From Lampris incognitus (taxonomy: Eukaryota > Chordata > Actinopteri > Lampriformes > Lampridae): DNA of 64,000 bases. Made by a program: the position numbers and the translations under genes. Shown piece by piece: positions 23,336 through 34,942 of the stretch (the stretch's first letter is position 1; every line of letters begins with the position of its first letter). The DNA lies in NCBI RefSeq assembly GCF_029633865.1, contig NC_079214.1, forward strand, positions 26,703,724 to 26,767,723, written 5' to 3'. The notes under the pieces are model-generated. The model did not search any database. It had not been told where the DNA came from and saw only the letters and a program-made list of their open reading frames with translations.

Positions 23336-24589
23336 CCGATATGGTTTTTTCAGGGCCGATACTGACATCGATTATCGGTAAGTTGTGGCGGCCGATAACC
23401 GATATTTTGGGTTGATATTCAGTTGCAGTAAATGTAAAAAAATTTGTGCCAAAATTTACAGCAACACAAACCCCAACACAGGGTTGCCTTTAAATGAACA
23501 TATGTTTGATTGAAGTTTGTGTAAAACAGAAACTCTTTGAAAAAATAAAGCGCATGATGTTCAGGGCACTAGATAACAATCTGAGTGGAATTATTTTCTA
23601 ATTAAAAATAAATAACTTCCAAAACATGAAAATGGAATGAATTAAACAGCATGAACAGCAGTAAGTAAACTCTGACCAAACTGAATAATTATAATATTAA
23701 AATAATTCCACATAAATTGGTTAAAGTGCTCCCAGCAGGCTTTGACTGAACTGAATGGAAAAATGTACATTAGTGTCATTATGTTCCCTTTCGCTTATCT
23801 TTAAAGTGATAGTTTGGGTTTTTGAAGTGGGGTTGCATGAGGTACTTATCAATAGTCAGTGTATATTACCCGCAGTAGATGGGAGTCTGTGTGCTCCCAG
23901 TTTGGAGATTCAGCAGGAGTAGCTGGCATAGAAGTTGAGGAATGGGACACAGACAAAACCCTCCCATGTGTCCCCCCCCACGATTCGGTTATACATGAAT
24001 TTGGAACATTCATTGACAGCCCTACCAGTTTACCAAAGAGTTCAAAGAGTTGGCCTTTGCTCTCTATATTTATGAAAGTTTATGACAGTTTTTAAAAGCA
24101 ACTGTCAATAATGTATTTTGAAGGAATGATGTTGCCAATGCTGAGAAGGTTTAAAGACTTTTGCAAAATTTAGAAATGCCTTGAAAAATATTCAGGTGAA
24201 TTCCAGGTATATAAAGGTAGTAGCTTCATTCTGAAGCTTATTTTTATAACCTTGCTCCTGTGCAGCGAAATTTGACTGCTGCATTTATTGGAGTGTCTTA
24301 ATAGATTTTACTCCTGATCATGCTGTAGTTATGCTCTTGAACACACACCCTGACCATTCTTGCTTGACGTTTTTGTACAAGTTTCCCCTTTCTCCTCTTT
24401 TCACATCTCTTCTCTTCATGTGATTGTTTCAAAACCTTTTTTCTGTATGTAAGGAAATAATAAACATTTTCAATACGTGATTAAAAAAAATATCGGCTTG
24501 GCCGATAAAAATATGCCGATAATGATAATATGAAACATGACAAATATCTACGCCAATAATCGGCCAGGCCGATAATCAGTCGATCCCTA
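23336..24589. mobile_element. hAT-type element with perfect 8-bp duplication (tmod3 intron)
   Basis: It starts CAGGGGTCGACCGATATGG and ends with the inverted relative ATCAGTCGATCCCTA. Near both ends there are many GGCCGATAA / TTATCGGCC motifs (subterminal repeats). The flanks are TCAGATAC at 23328-23335 and 24590-24597. No transposase frame is seen. Confidence 0.93.
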
Positions 24590-24777
24590 TCAGATACTAA
24601 CAACATATACAGGCTAGTCTAAAGTTTCAGAGATTCTGCCCAACCTCCTATTTCTACAAGTATTTTAAATGTCAAACTGTTAGTTAACTTGGCTTGATGT
24701 TATTCCTCCCAACCCTCCCTATCCTCTTGATTCGTACCTCACTCATGGAATCACATGACTGTTAAGCTCTGGCTCAC

Positions 24778-24779
<2 letters not shown>

Positions 24780-24825
<46 letters not shown>
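24780..24825. repeat. (TG)n microsatellite
   Basis: About 23 TG units just before the duplicated intronic segment at 24834. Confidence 0.95.
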
Positions 24826-24827
<2 letters not shown>

Positions 24828-24833
24828 GAAAAG

Positions 24834-24912
24834 CAAGGAAAGACAATATACATCATCTGGATTAAATGCACAGATGCTTTGAATTAAAACCAGCCCTGAT
24901 GCTAATCTAATT
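24834..24912. repeat. Duplicated intronic segment, copy 1
   Basis: CAAGGAAAGACAATATACA, then CATCATCTGGATTAAATGCA and GCTTTGAATTAAAACCAGCC recur at 37911-37990 with only a few changes. Both copies follow a TG tract. The nature of the segment is unknown. Confidence 0.8.
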
Positions 24913-26311
24913 GCAGTATGTATCTTATGTCATCATTCACACATTTCATTTTGCTCTTGCCCTCAGTCAACACAGTTGAGTAACATCTGGCATGTAAAAA
25001 GCAAAAAAAACAACTGGTTGGTGGCTGGTTTGTGACCTGTCATGTGTCATTCAGAGGTCAACTCTTCCATTTGTTTCACTTCATCTTCAATCATCATTGT
25101 AAATGAAATGTATTATTTTACAACAAAATGTGCTAAATAAAAGGTCTGATATGTTTTGAACCTTCATTAACCATTTCATGTGCACTATCCATTACTACAT
25201 GACCTGAGGTTTATCTTACTGTCACATATTCGAGGTTTGCATTATGCTGCACACCCAGGCAAACAGGCTTGTGCATGCGGCGATATTTGCATCATAGAGA
25301 CATACAGTGTCTGCTCCAAAGCAGGCTATGGTGCACAGCTGTAACAATTAAAGGGTTGCCAAAGAGGAAGAGAAATTAGCACCAGTGAGGTGAATGATGG
25401 AGCGCACCTCTACTACAACTGCTTTTTGAAACTGAGTCTCCTGCATTTTACACTAATTGAGAGGATTTTAAGGACTACAGAGCACCAAAAGGCACTTTCC
25501 TACCCTACCCCCCAACCCAACCCCCACACACACACAACCACCGACAACATAGACAAAATGGGCCAAGTGCAGCAATGACTCTCCTTACAATCACGGCATT
25601 TCCATAGCAACCAGACTGAAGGAAGCAAAAGAAAGAAACAGAGGGAACTGTCCCGGAACAATGACTGGAGTTTAAACTCACTGTGCTGCCGGGGTGACAA
25701 ACACTTGGCTGATAAAGCTGAACCCTCCCATTCTTCCACCCATTAAAGTCTTCACAAACAAAATCACTTCTCTCCATAGGCAGGCCAGTCAGATTGCTGT
25801 TTTCCAAGGGAGGAGGGAAAGGCACTTCCTGAAAGCCATAAACAGTACATCAATACAGTCTAACCAGCAACATCCTGTGCCAGTCCCTCTGGACTGACAT
25901 TCAGCCTCTCAGCAGTGCATAAGCACGGTGCCAGAAAGAGTAGTCATCCACGTGATTCATGAAGAACGTGGCTAATGGAGAAATACAGTGGAGAGTGGAG
26001 TTAACGTGTCAAACAGGGTGGGAGAATTAGCACGATCAGTGCAGTGGTGCCTATCTGTAATGGGAGTTATGTGTATGAGTTGTATGAGTGCAACAGGGTT
26101 GTCAAATCAGTCTAAAAAAAAAAAATCAGTCTCAAATGTATTAACCAGTAATTTTGGTGTTTAATAATTTATAATTGAACTACTAAAATTGATGGAATAA
26201 TCAAATCTGTCTCATTAAATCAGTCTCATAAAATCATTAACTTTGGTGTTCAATAGTTATAATTGAACCATTCGAATGGATGGAATCAATGTTACACCAA
26301 TTGTGTGTGTA
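24913..26311. other. tmod3 intron DNA, nothing recognised
   Basis: I see no transposon ends or coding motifs here. A possible short duplication (CAGTCTCA..AAATCA / GTTATAATTGAAC) lies near 26100-26270. Confidence 0.45.
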
Positions 26312-27270
26312 CAGGCGTAACTTATGGGGGGCTCAGGGGGACATGTCCCCCTCAATATTTAGAAGAGGTGAATTTGTCCCCCCCAAAAAATATATCATGA
26401 ATGATAATGTTAACTCCCTCGCCAAAAAAGGTAAAATAACAACACAGACAGTCGAACTACTTACAATGTCATTCATACTTGTTTTCCAACGATTTCATAC
26501 ACCCCTATGCTTGGACCATACCATTTTAACCTTGCCACTGGGATTGCCGACCTCGTTGCTGTCTTGCAGTTGCTCCTGACAACCAGGAGACCGGAGCATG
26601 AATGATTGTGTAAGCAAGTGTAAGTAACGTAGCTAGCCAGCTTGCTCGTCTAGCCCAGTACACCACCCTTTCTTACCTTTGGGGTTTCTGAGTTAGATTT
26701 CCGTATGTATTTCCGGATGAATTATAGCCTTATCTAGTTTATAACTTGTGTTTGGGGTTATCAGTTCAGACCCCCTCACAAACTAGCTAGCTAGCTAGCT
26801 AGCGCTTGCTAACAGTAGCCCGTAGACGTTTATGTTAGCTTAAATGAACTTGAACTGATAATTTCGGGCACATGAGATAACATAACACGTACATCTACAA
26901 ACCAATTTGTGCCAAGGGTATTGTATTAGTTCAAATGCATCTACTACTTTCATTCACAGAGTCAACATGAGCAAGAGGAAAGTTACAGAAGATATCCGGT
27001 GCTTTTTGTATTTGAAATACATAATGACAGTCTACTTCATTATTTTCCTTTTTGTGTCACTATAGGCTAGCCTATCTGAAAGTTGTTTTTCTTTTACATA
27101 AATAAGACATTTCCACAATAAATTGATGTAGAAAAAGAGCAAATTGGTGCATACAAATTCACCAGAATGCAGGAAATTAAATGTGTTATGCTCAAAATTT
27201 CCAGGGGGAGGACCCCCTGACCCCCGCTAAATGTGTCCCCCCCAATGTTCAAGTGAAAGTTACACCCCTG
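26312..27270. mobile_element. Non-autonomous hAT-type element (tmod3 intron)
   Basis: The left end is CAGGCGTAACTTATGGGG and the right end, read inverted, is CAGGGGTGTAACTTTCAC. Both ends carry GGGGGACA / TGTCCCCC motifs. The flanks TGTGTGTA and CATGTGTA share six of eight bases. The interior includes TAGCTAGCTAGCTAGC and no open transposase. Confidence 0.75.
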
Positions 27271-28202
27271 CATGTGTACGCCACAAGGAGGTGTTTGTGG
27301 GGGAAAGGCTGTGCAAAATCACGCAGACAAAATTGTGCGCAGGAGAGGAGTGTGATGAAGTTAAGACAAAGAGACAGGAGAGAAAAGAGAGAGCGGGGCA
27401 GAGAGCAGCGCGTGCACAATCTACCATAAATAATTGTGCAAAGAAAACAAAATGAAAGTAGCAAATGAACAAAAGAAAGTAGCTGGTCTGTCCAGCAAAC
27501 TCCATGCAGATCAGTGTACGCAACTGAAATGCAACTGAATTCAAACAAAAGTATTTTTCTCAAGTAACAAGGGAAGATTCAAACAAAAGAAAAATTAAAT
27601 AATAATTAAAAAAAAACTTAGTCTATGTAACACTTCCTACGTGAATCACAGTACGTTATCTAGATCGCGGATGATTTCAACTAACAACACTTTTCTTGTG
27701 AGATAATTGGACCAACTGTTCAAACTAACTCTGCCACTAAACCGCAAAGGCTAACTCTTGCACAGATACCAGCCTTACTTGAGATCCCTCCTCTGCGGCT
27801 ATCAAAGTCCTTGTTGTCTGACGAACAGCACGGGGCGCAGGTTCAAGAAAACCATTTCTTTTCCTCGTCGTCCGATGTCAAAGTGCGGCTCCATGGAAAA
27901 ACAAAGTCTCTTTTCTTTCACACAGCTCGTCCGCTAAAAGAACTTCAATGCTCCGTTGGTCGTCGGATGGTCTCGAAGGAGTCTAAATTGTGACTGCATC
28001 GATGTTTAAGAAACAAAAAGGGATCCGGTCACCTTCTCTTTCAGTAGAAACTGCATGGCTTGGAGGAAAGGTTAACCGGTAATCACAGTTGGTTAGCAGA
28101 TGAAAAAAACTAGGTTATCTTCTTGTTCTTCTGCAGGAGAGAATATCTCTAAATGCTTGTGGGTGCACGGTCCACAGCAAGAGGATAAATTTACATGTTG
28201 CG
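27271..28202. other. tmod3 intron DNA, nothing recognised
   Basis: No motif or element end was found. Confidence 0.4.
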
Positions 28203-28234
28203 TTTTTTTTGGGGGGGGTCCCCTCTTTTTCTCA

Positions 28235-28716
28235 CAATTGACCTTTCGCAAAGTACCGCCCCAGAACGGTGCTTGTCCAATCCTACCTTAGCAACGGTAC
28301 GTCAAGCTTTCAAACAGACAGCAAAATGCTGAAACGGTGTACCTATGGGATCTGCAAATCGGATACTAGATCTCTGAAAAGTTTGGAGGGAGTGTCATTT
28401 TCTTTCCCTTCCCGAAACCCAGAAAGCAAGAAGCGCAATGTCGGCAATAGATTTCGCAGTATAGCAGACCCCATGGCCAGCTTAATCCACCCAAAATCAA
28501 CGAAAATACCTGTCTGCTCCAAGCTAAGCTTGCTACTAGCTATTATTGATAGCTAATACAGCTAACGTATTATTACTGTTACTTTTACCCACACAATGCG
28601 CTGATTTCTTCCTTCATGTTTTCGTGTTTTCCGGCTACTTCCTGGATAGTTCTGAAATGCTTGACGGGCATAGCAACAGTAACTAAGGGGGGCGGGACTT
28701 TGCGAAAGGTCAATTG
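28235..28716 (+). mobile_element. P-element-like non-autonomous DNA transposon
   Basis: Near-perfect 28-bp terminal inverted repeats: CAATTGACCTTTCGCAAAGT then NCCGCCCC at 28235-28262, and its reverse complement at 28689-28716 with one mismatch. The outermost CAATTG is palindromic and is also a SINE motif, so the exact end and the 8-bp duplication expected for P elements cannot be fixed. Inside lies a THAP-like exon (28326-28556). In vertebrates THAP domains are the DNA-binding part of P-type transposases (THAP9). Confidence 0.78.
28326..28556 (+). pseudogene. THAP-type zinc-finger exon relic of a P-like transposase
   Basis: The frame begins MLKRCTYGICKSDTRSL, then EGVSFSFPSRNPESKK. This is the C2CH start of a THAP domain: C-x4-C, then the GVSFF-PFP-like turn. 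The later W and C-x2-H parts are missing, because the frame drifts after about residue 40. It is therefore a truncated remnant inside a short element and unlikely to be a functional protein. Confidence 0.7.
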
Positions 28717-29122
28717 TACTTGGCCAATTACCCCACTCTTCTGAGCCGTCCCGGTCATTGCTCCACCCCCTCTGCCGATCTGGGGAGGGCTGCAGACTAC
28801 CACATGTTTCCGCCGATACATGTTGAGTCGCCAGCTGCTTCTTCTCACCTGTGATGAGGAGTTTCACCAGTGGGATGTAGCACGTGGGAGGATCACACTT
28901 TCCCCCCCAGTTCCTCCTCCTCCATGAACAGGCGCCCCAACTGACCAGAGGAGGTGCTAGTGCAGCGACCAGGACACATACTACATCCGGCTTCCCACCC
29001 ACAGACACGGCCAATTGTGCCTGTAGGGACGCCCAACCAAGCCGGAGGTAACATGGGGATTTGAACTGGCGATCCCCGTGTTGTTAGGCAACAGAATAGA
29101 CTGACATGCCACCTGGACGCCC

Positions 29123-30605
29123 ATTTTGTGGTGGTTTTAAGGGCGAAATTGCATCACTGGGTACAGTACTGCTATATGCAATAATGTTACAGTGAAAGGT
29201 GAGGCGGTAGGTGAAGATCACCTGTGAGGTTGAGCAGGGAGTTATGGGTATTGTAGTCCACGGGCAGTGCCGGTCCCTACATGTAAATCCACAGGGACTT
29301 GTGCTGGCAGTGAATGCTGGGTAATGGCTGCGTTTCAATTGCTCTCGGGATCATTATGTAAACCTTGAGAACAGGAAGAAAGGGGCTTCTGCTGAAGGCT
29401 GGTGGGACAGAAGTGGTGTGTGTTATTTCTATTTCTGTGTGTGTGTTTGTGTGCATTCGTGTATTTGTTTGTGTAAGACAGCATTCTTTGTTAAAGTAGC
29501 CACACCCTTCATGCTTTGTTTTTTTAAACATTATAGCTATCAATCTTTAGTGGAAGGATGCCTTGAAGGCTCTGTTGAGTGAGACAGTATGAAATATGCC
29601 TATAACTCAACACATTATAATGCCTCAGTTGTCTGTTGGGTCTGAATTAACTCCCACCTGAAACCTGAACTGAACAATGACATGAAGTGCTTGTATGTCT
29701 CTCGAACTCTAAGGTGCTGCTAATTTAGGGCCAATAAAGCTATAAAAGCATTTTTCTTTTAATATAGAATGTAGAGTTATCTTGCATCTCTAGTTGTGAT
29801 TATCATAGTTTTCATCCCAGAAGAAAGAGGACAGAAAAGAGAAGGAGCAAGTGTAATGAAGAACCAATACCAGCCACCAATGAGGCTGTTCGGCAATGCA
29901 AGAACATGTCTGCATGTATTTGCATTTCCCTTGACCAACACATTATTTATCCGCAGGAGGTGACCTCTACAAGGGGAAAGAATCAGCTTTACTCCACAGA
30001 ATTACAACAGTGATTTGAATTTTCCATGTTCTCAGTGCTTCATAGGCACACATGCATGTGTGTACACAAAACACTTAAACAAAGGGATATTTCCAGCAAG
30101 TCGAGGGTCAGGGTCAGGGTAATGCGTTAGCTCTACATTTCCTCTTCAGCAAGAGAGGAGTGTTTGGATCCCCTGAGACTCTTGACACTTGGCCTCTGAA
30201 ATTCCACTGGACAGAATTTCAACCAAGTCAAGGGTAGAAACTGTAAATAGAACATCTACTTTCCTCTCTTCCAGAAAATAAGTGGAAGGACCTTTGAGGC
30301 ACATGATGCCATCAGAAACTACACAGCCTCTTCCAAAGCAGACCCCAGCCTGTTAAGAAACCATCAACCAAAGATCCACCAGTGACTATCACTTGAGGAG
30401 ATAAAAAGACCTTGGGCTAAGCTAAGCTTCACATCTTAGGTGTCTTAAATCATTTCTCAGTTTCACCATTTGTGAGGAATTCCGTCTAAATCATCTCCAA
30501 TCCTCCAACACTCCTTCTCTATCCTCCGTCAACCCTCCCACTGGCCTAAACGGCCTACCCCACACTGTTGTGTGTTGCATAAGAGCAGGCATGCATTAAT
30601 AATAC
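29123..30605. other. tmod3 intron DNA, nothing recognised
   Basis: A short GTGTGTTT tract lies near 29435-29475. No gene or transposon boundaries were found. Confidence 0.4.
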
Positions 30606-31126
30606 TCCCATAGTAGGGCTGTACGATATATTGTTTCAGCATTGTCATAGCGATGTGCACATGTGCATCAGTCACATCGCAGAACGTGCAATGTGAAGTA
30701 AGGCAAATTAACTCAAACACCTCATGCTACAATTTTATGCTACTTGATGCAAAAGGAAAACTCACACGGTTCTCATATTCCATGACTAATCTACAAGAGA
30801 ATTCTGTCTGATGTAACATAATTTACTCCGATTTAATGCTTGAAACATCGTAATTTCTCACTCCGTTTGGACAAATGACACATCGAGACATGTTCATCTG
30901 CTTCTCAGCTAGTTACGCGCAGATCGCAGTTATATCTGCAGGCCAAGTCATAAAAATTAACATTCTGATTAATAGTGGATGGGTTGCAGGTGGGTAAAAT
31001 AATACATAATTAATAAGGAAAATATTACATTCTCTAAAATGTGAACATATTCTAAGCTTAGTTTTTCATCAGGCACAAATTAGCAGACTAGACTGTCATT
31101 GCGGCATCCATTTGTCTTAAACAGCA

Positions 31127-31291
31127 ATGGAAGCAAAAAAGAACCGAGAGAAAATTAAAATAGAATTAAAAACAAAAAAAGGGCAGAAAAGTTCCATGTG
31201 GGAGCAATTTAGTGAAATACTTAACCACAACGAGTCAAGTGCTGGGTATGTCAAATGCAACAGCTGCAAAGCGCTCTATGTAGGTATATGA
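31127..31291 (+). pseudogene. BED zinc-finger exon of a hAT transposase
   Basis: A 54-residue frame runs from ATG 31127 to TGA 31291. It is lysine-rich, then SSMWEQFSEILNHNESSAGY, then VKCNSCKALYVG. The W..F spacing followed by C-x2-C is the first half of a BED finger. The His half and the catalytic domain are missing. Confidence 0.7.
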
Positions 31292-31728
31292 TACCCACAA
31301 AAGTGGTACCTCAAACATGGTGTAATATGTTACTATATCATCACGCTTACATATATCCCACTGAGAAATAATGTTAATGTGTGATTGGGTGGGGGTCTCC
31401 AATAAATCAGAGAAAATAATTTGTTCGGGTGGTTGGCGGGTGGACGATGCATACATGCAGATTTGGAAGATGCCAGAGCCAATCCACGCCATCACTATTG
31501 TTACCCATTGCTCTGTGTCCTCTGTCTGGCACCATCTCCTCTTCCCTTACGAATGCCGAAAAAAGGCACTGCTCACTTTTCAAAATTTCCCAACACCTCC
31601 CCCACAAAATCACCCCAATCATTCTAGATGATTAATTCTTTCCAAATAGAGTTATTCAAGTCACCTGGTGAAAATCCCTGTATTTTTTCATAACACAATA
31701 TATAGAAAAAAAAATTATCGCAATATGA

Positions 31729-31802
31729 TCACAGAAAGTTGAATGAACTGACTCAACTTTCTGTGATTTCCTTACCTGGATTATTGAGCATGCATAAAGA
31801 CA
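31729..31802 (+). mobile_element. 74-bp insertion with 13-bp target-site duplication
   Basis: It is flanked by perfect TATCGCAATATGA copies (31716-31728 and 31803-31815). The 3' 48 bases are identical to those of the insertion at 3371-3458. The 5' end forms a hairpin TCACAGAAAGTTGA / TCAACTTTCTGTGA. It lies inside the hAT at 30614, so it is younger than that element. Confidence 0.85.
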
Positions 31803-31886
31803 TATCGCAATATGAGTTTTTCCAATATTGTGCAGCTCTATCTCATAGACAGTGGGGCAACATTGATGACTGATACACACACCTAC

Positions 31887-32043
31887 CTTTTTTCTCCCCA
31901 GTGAAGGGCACGATATCGTCTCTGTCCTTGTACTCCAGGGCCTCCTTCTCCAGGTAGCTGAGGAGGCGTTCCCTATTGAAGGTTCCTGTTGCTGTCTTGG
32001 CTGTCTGGTCCTTCTGACGCAGGCCTGCTGGGAGGAGAGCATT
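31887..32043 (-). CDS. tmod3: Tropomodulin-3, coding exon 2
   Basis: This 157-bp exon encodes NALLPAGLRQKDQTAKTATG, FNRERLLSYLEKEALEYKDR and DDIVPFTGEKKG, with acceptor TTTCAG and donor GTAGGT. NALLPAGLRQKDQT and VPFTGEKKG are tropomodulin hallmarks within the N-terminal actin-binding site. The exon is closely bracketed by two hAT elements, ending at 31840 and starting at 32235. Confidence 0.96.
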
Positions 32044-32234
32044 CTGAAATAGACAAAGGGACAATTAGTGCCAATCTGTTGATTGCAGAATGACAGTCTA
32101 TCTGCTGTATTAAGACACATCTTCAATCCCTTAAGACTTAACACTCCACAACTCCATTTGTGAATGGACAGGACATTGTGGGGAAAGAACAAAAAATTCT
32201 ATGATCCAACTGATTTTTAGTGTATCCCTTGGAC

Positions 32235-34155
32235 TAGAGCCCAGCCGATAAATCGGCGTGCTGGTATTATCGGCTGATATGAGCCAACTGCAGATAAATC
32301 GATATTGGCATTTATAACAGCTGATAAATGACAACCCATTAAGACCAGATGCAACATTTGCGTGTACATCCCTTTAAGACAGGGTGTGACGTGTGCATTT
32401 TTCTCCCTTTTTGGGGGGGGTTCAGTGCTCTTAGCCTGTCTTAGCCTCTGTGCGGACTGCAAAAAAGTTTCTGAAGTTGTGCTTCAAACAGTGACAATGG
32501 CTGACGCTGATGATCGCAGCAAGGGCAGCAACATTGACACTGAGCACAGCAGTAATTTGAAGACAAAAACAACAATGAATTAGAAGATTATGATGTGGCT
32601 GCTGACCCGCTAGCGAAGGCTCAGTGGATAAGAGACATGTCTGAGGAGGAGGATGATTTCAGCGAGTTTGCCGATTCCGTATTTTTTTGTTATTGATTTT
32701 TTTTAAATGTTAATGAACATTAGAGCAAAGGTAATAATTTCCAATTAAAGACAAAGCTTTAAGCTCTAAAATGGTTATTTCATGTTTCTATTTGCTACAG
32801 AGGCTGAGAAATACAAGTTTTAGTGAATGTTGACAATGCTGTCAAGCTTTTCAGAAAACCATCGTGTTTTAGAAGGTTGTTTTCAAACAATGCCTTAGGA
32901 TTTAGAATATTTTATTAGAGGACACCTTAGGTCATAATGGGTTATAAAAGAAACGGGAAGATGGAAAATGGACCCTTCAACCATGTTATGAGTGTTGCCG
33001 TTGTGTAGTTTGCAACTCCACTGTGGCAACACATGCATTTGGAATGCCACAAATCACAACAATCAGCTGACCCAAGCAGAGCTGAGCAGAGTAACCCAGG
33101 ACGGAGATCATCTGTGTTCATGGTATGTTGATAATTGTCACGTGAAATACAATACTTAAATTATAATTGATATCCCCCATCACTTCTCCTTTTAGCCTAA
33201 ATAAACCTGACACCATTCATGTCTGCAGTGCTTAGTTTTGCTGCAGTAACGTGAAAGCCAGTACCGTCAGTCAAACTTCAAAATTATGTTTAATGTTACG
33301 GTAGCTGAGTGGTATAGGCAAATCTGTTGACAAACTTCATTGTAGGTTTATTTATGAAACAGTGCAGCAGTTCTAGCAAGTAAACAAGCAACAGTCCTAT
33401 CATTTCTCCTTTATCACTTCTAAAAAATTTCTGGCAACATCACTTACAGTAGCTTATAACGTTGTCCATTGCTAAATTAGGTTGCCCACAAAGCTAGCTA
33501 ATGTCATGTTCATCAGTGCAAGACCGCTAACGTTAATGACCGTTTAAACGGTAGCGTTTAACTTGTTCTGCCTAAATGAAGCAATTGTAAATATATCTGC
33601 GATTTGCATGTCTGTAGTTAGTCTGTGCATTGGCAATTATTTATCCAGAGGGGATACGTAAATAAATGTGAGCTGAACAAGTATCTAACATGGCTTGGTA
33701 GCCAACAAAGTTATCTAGCTACACATAACAAATAGTCAGCTATTGACTGATACTGAACAGTACTGATGTTTATTTAGCTATTTATTTCATTTTTATTCAT
33801 TCTTTATTTAAATGATCAGCATTTGGCCGATACTGAACATACAGTACTGATGTTTATTTGGCTATTGGTTTTATTTTCATTTATTCTTTATTTTCTCAGA
33901 GTTCATTTCTAGAATTGGTTGACAATGTATAATAATGTTAAATATTCTTTAATAAAGTTATTCATTTAAGAAAGCAGCCTTCTGAGTATCTTTGCATATT
34001 TATATCGGTGCAAAATCAGTGCACAATCCACATAGAAAAGGTCTATTTTTATTCCAGCTCAAAAATTCATTATATCAGCCAGCATATCAATAACCGGTGA
34101 AAATTTCCCCTCTAAAATCGGTATCTGTCTCAAAAATCCCATAATGGTCAGGCTA
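32235..34155 (+). mobile_element. hAT element with perfect 8-bp duplication (tmod3 intron)
   Basis: The element is flanked by CCTTGGAC at 32227-32234 and 34156-34163. The left end is TAGAGCCCAGCCGATAAATC and the right end, read inverted, is TAGCCTGACCATTATGGG. A short frame MADADDRSKGSNIDTEHSSN at about 32498 and a decayed BED-like stretch near 32960-33060 suggest a deleted autonomous copy. Confidence 0.9.
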
Positions 34156-34597
34156 CCTTGGACATTGTTAACATGTAGGGTGAATGGTTTCACTCTGGCT
34201 GTTTAAAATAGAATTCAAATAAACTGTTCAGAGGCCATGGGCGATTGCATTGCACTCAAGAGCGCTGTTCATAAATAAACACAAATAAATACAAACAGTT
34301 GACAGCCAGCTGACCAAAGTCACGCAGCTGAAACTCTGCTCTCTCCCTCTGAGCTATTTTCCTCAAGTCAAGAAAGCTGAGGAGTGGTTAACCCCTTGTT
34401 GTCTGTCTCCTCACCTACTGTATCCAACTATCTCTTGGCCTGCATTCTCTTCTATCACACTATGATCAAACCTCAGTTAATCCTCACCCTCCAACTTCCA
34501 ATTCATTTCTATGTTTTTGACTTCAGAAAACCCCCAAGCACTCATACTTGGGGAACCCTGTAATTTCCCTAGCCATCCCCTCATCAAGACTGCTCAC

Positions 34598-34723
34598 CTC
34601 AGGGTCCATTTCCTCGAGCGCCGTCTCCAGCTGTTTGAGCTCCTCCACAGACAACTTGTTGAGGATCTCATCTTCGTCAATCTCCTTGTACTTGTCCAGG
34701 TCTTTCTTGTACGACAGAGCCAT
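34598..34723 (-). CDS. tmod3: Tropomodulin-3, first coding exon
   Basis: This exon has 42 codons, from ATG 34723-34721 (context AGCC before it) to MDPE followed by GTGAGC. It begins MALSYKKDLDKYKEIDEDEI, the N-terminal tropomyosin-binding helix; the MAL start resembles TMOD3. The nine exons total 1041 coding bases, giving about 346 residues against roughly 352 in human TMOD3. No damage is seen. The protein caps the pointed ends of actin filaments together with tropomyosin in the cortex and cytoskeleton. Confidence 0.96.
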
Positions 34724-34942
34724 GGTTCAGGCTGCGGCTAGCTTGAAACTCACACGGCACAGCAGGAGCACGGTACAGCACAGAAAAAGCACAACCTCAC
34801 TGTTCCTTCAACTCAATCGCAGTTCTGGACCCAAGCGAGGCTTCCTAAAGACACGCAAACACACGTGACCAAAGGCGAACACACAAACATATGAGAGAGA
34901 GAAAGTTCAGATTTATTTAGCTGTATGAAACATGCTGATGTA

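Larger units (their letters stand above)
28203..29122 (-). mobile_element. SINE family A, interrupted by a P-like element
   Basis: Reading leftwards from 29122 are GGGCGTCCAGGTGGCATG, box-B-like GCCAGTTCAAATCCC, CAATTGGCCGTGTCTGTGG and GTGAGAAGAAGCAGCTGGC. The tail TACAATTG...GAGAAAAAGAGGGG is split: the part before the break is at about 28717 and the rest at 28203-28234. The 480 bp in between is the P-like insertion. Confidence 0.85.
30614..31840 (+). mobile_element. hAT element with BED-finger exon (tmod3 intron)
   Basis: The left end is TAGGGCTGTACGATATATTG and the right end, read inverted, is TAGAGCTGCACAATATTGG. The 8-bp flanks are TCCCATAG and TCTCATAG (seven of eight match). TATCGCAATAT-type subterminal motifs are present. 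It holds a BED-type zinc-finger exon at 31127-31291 but no catalytic core, so it is internally deleted. A 74-bp insertion sits inside it at 31729. Confidence 0.9.
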
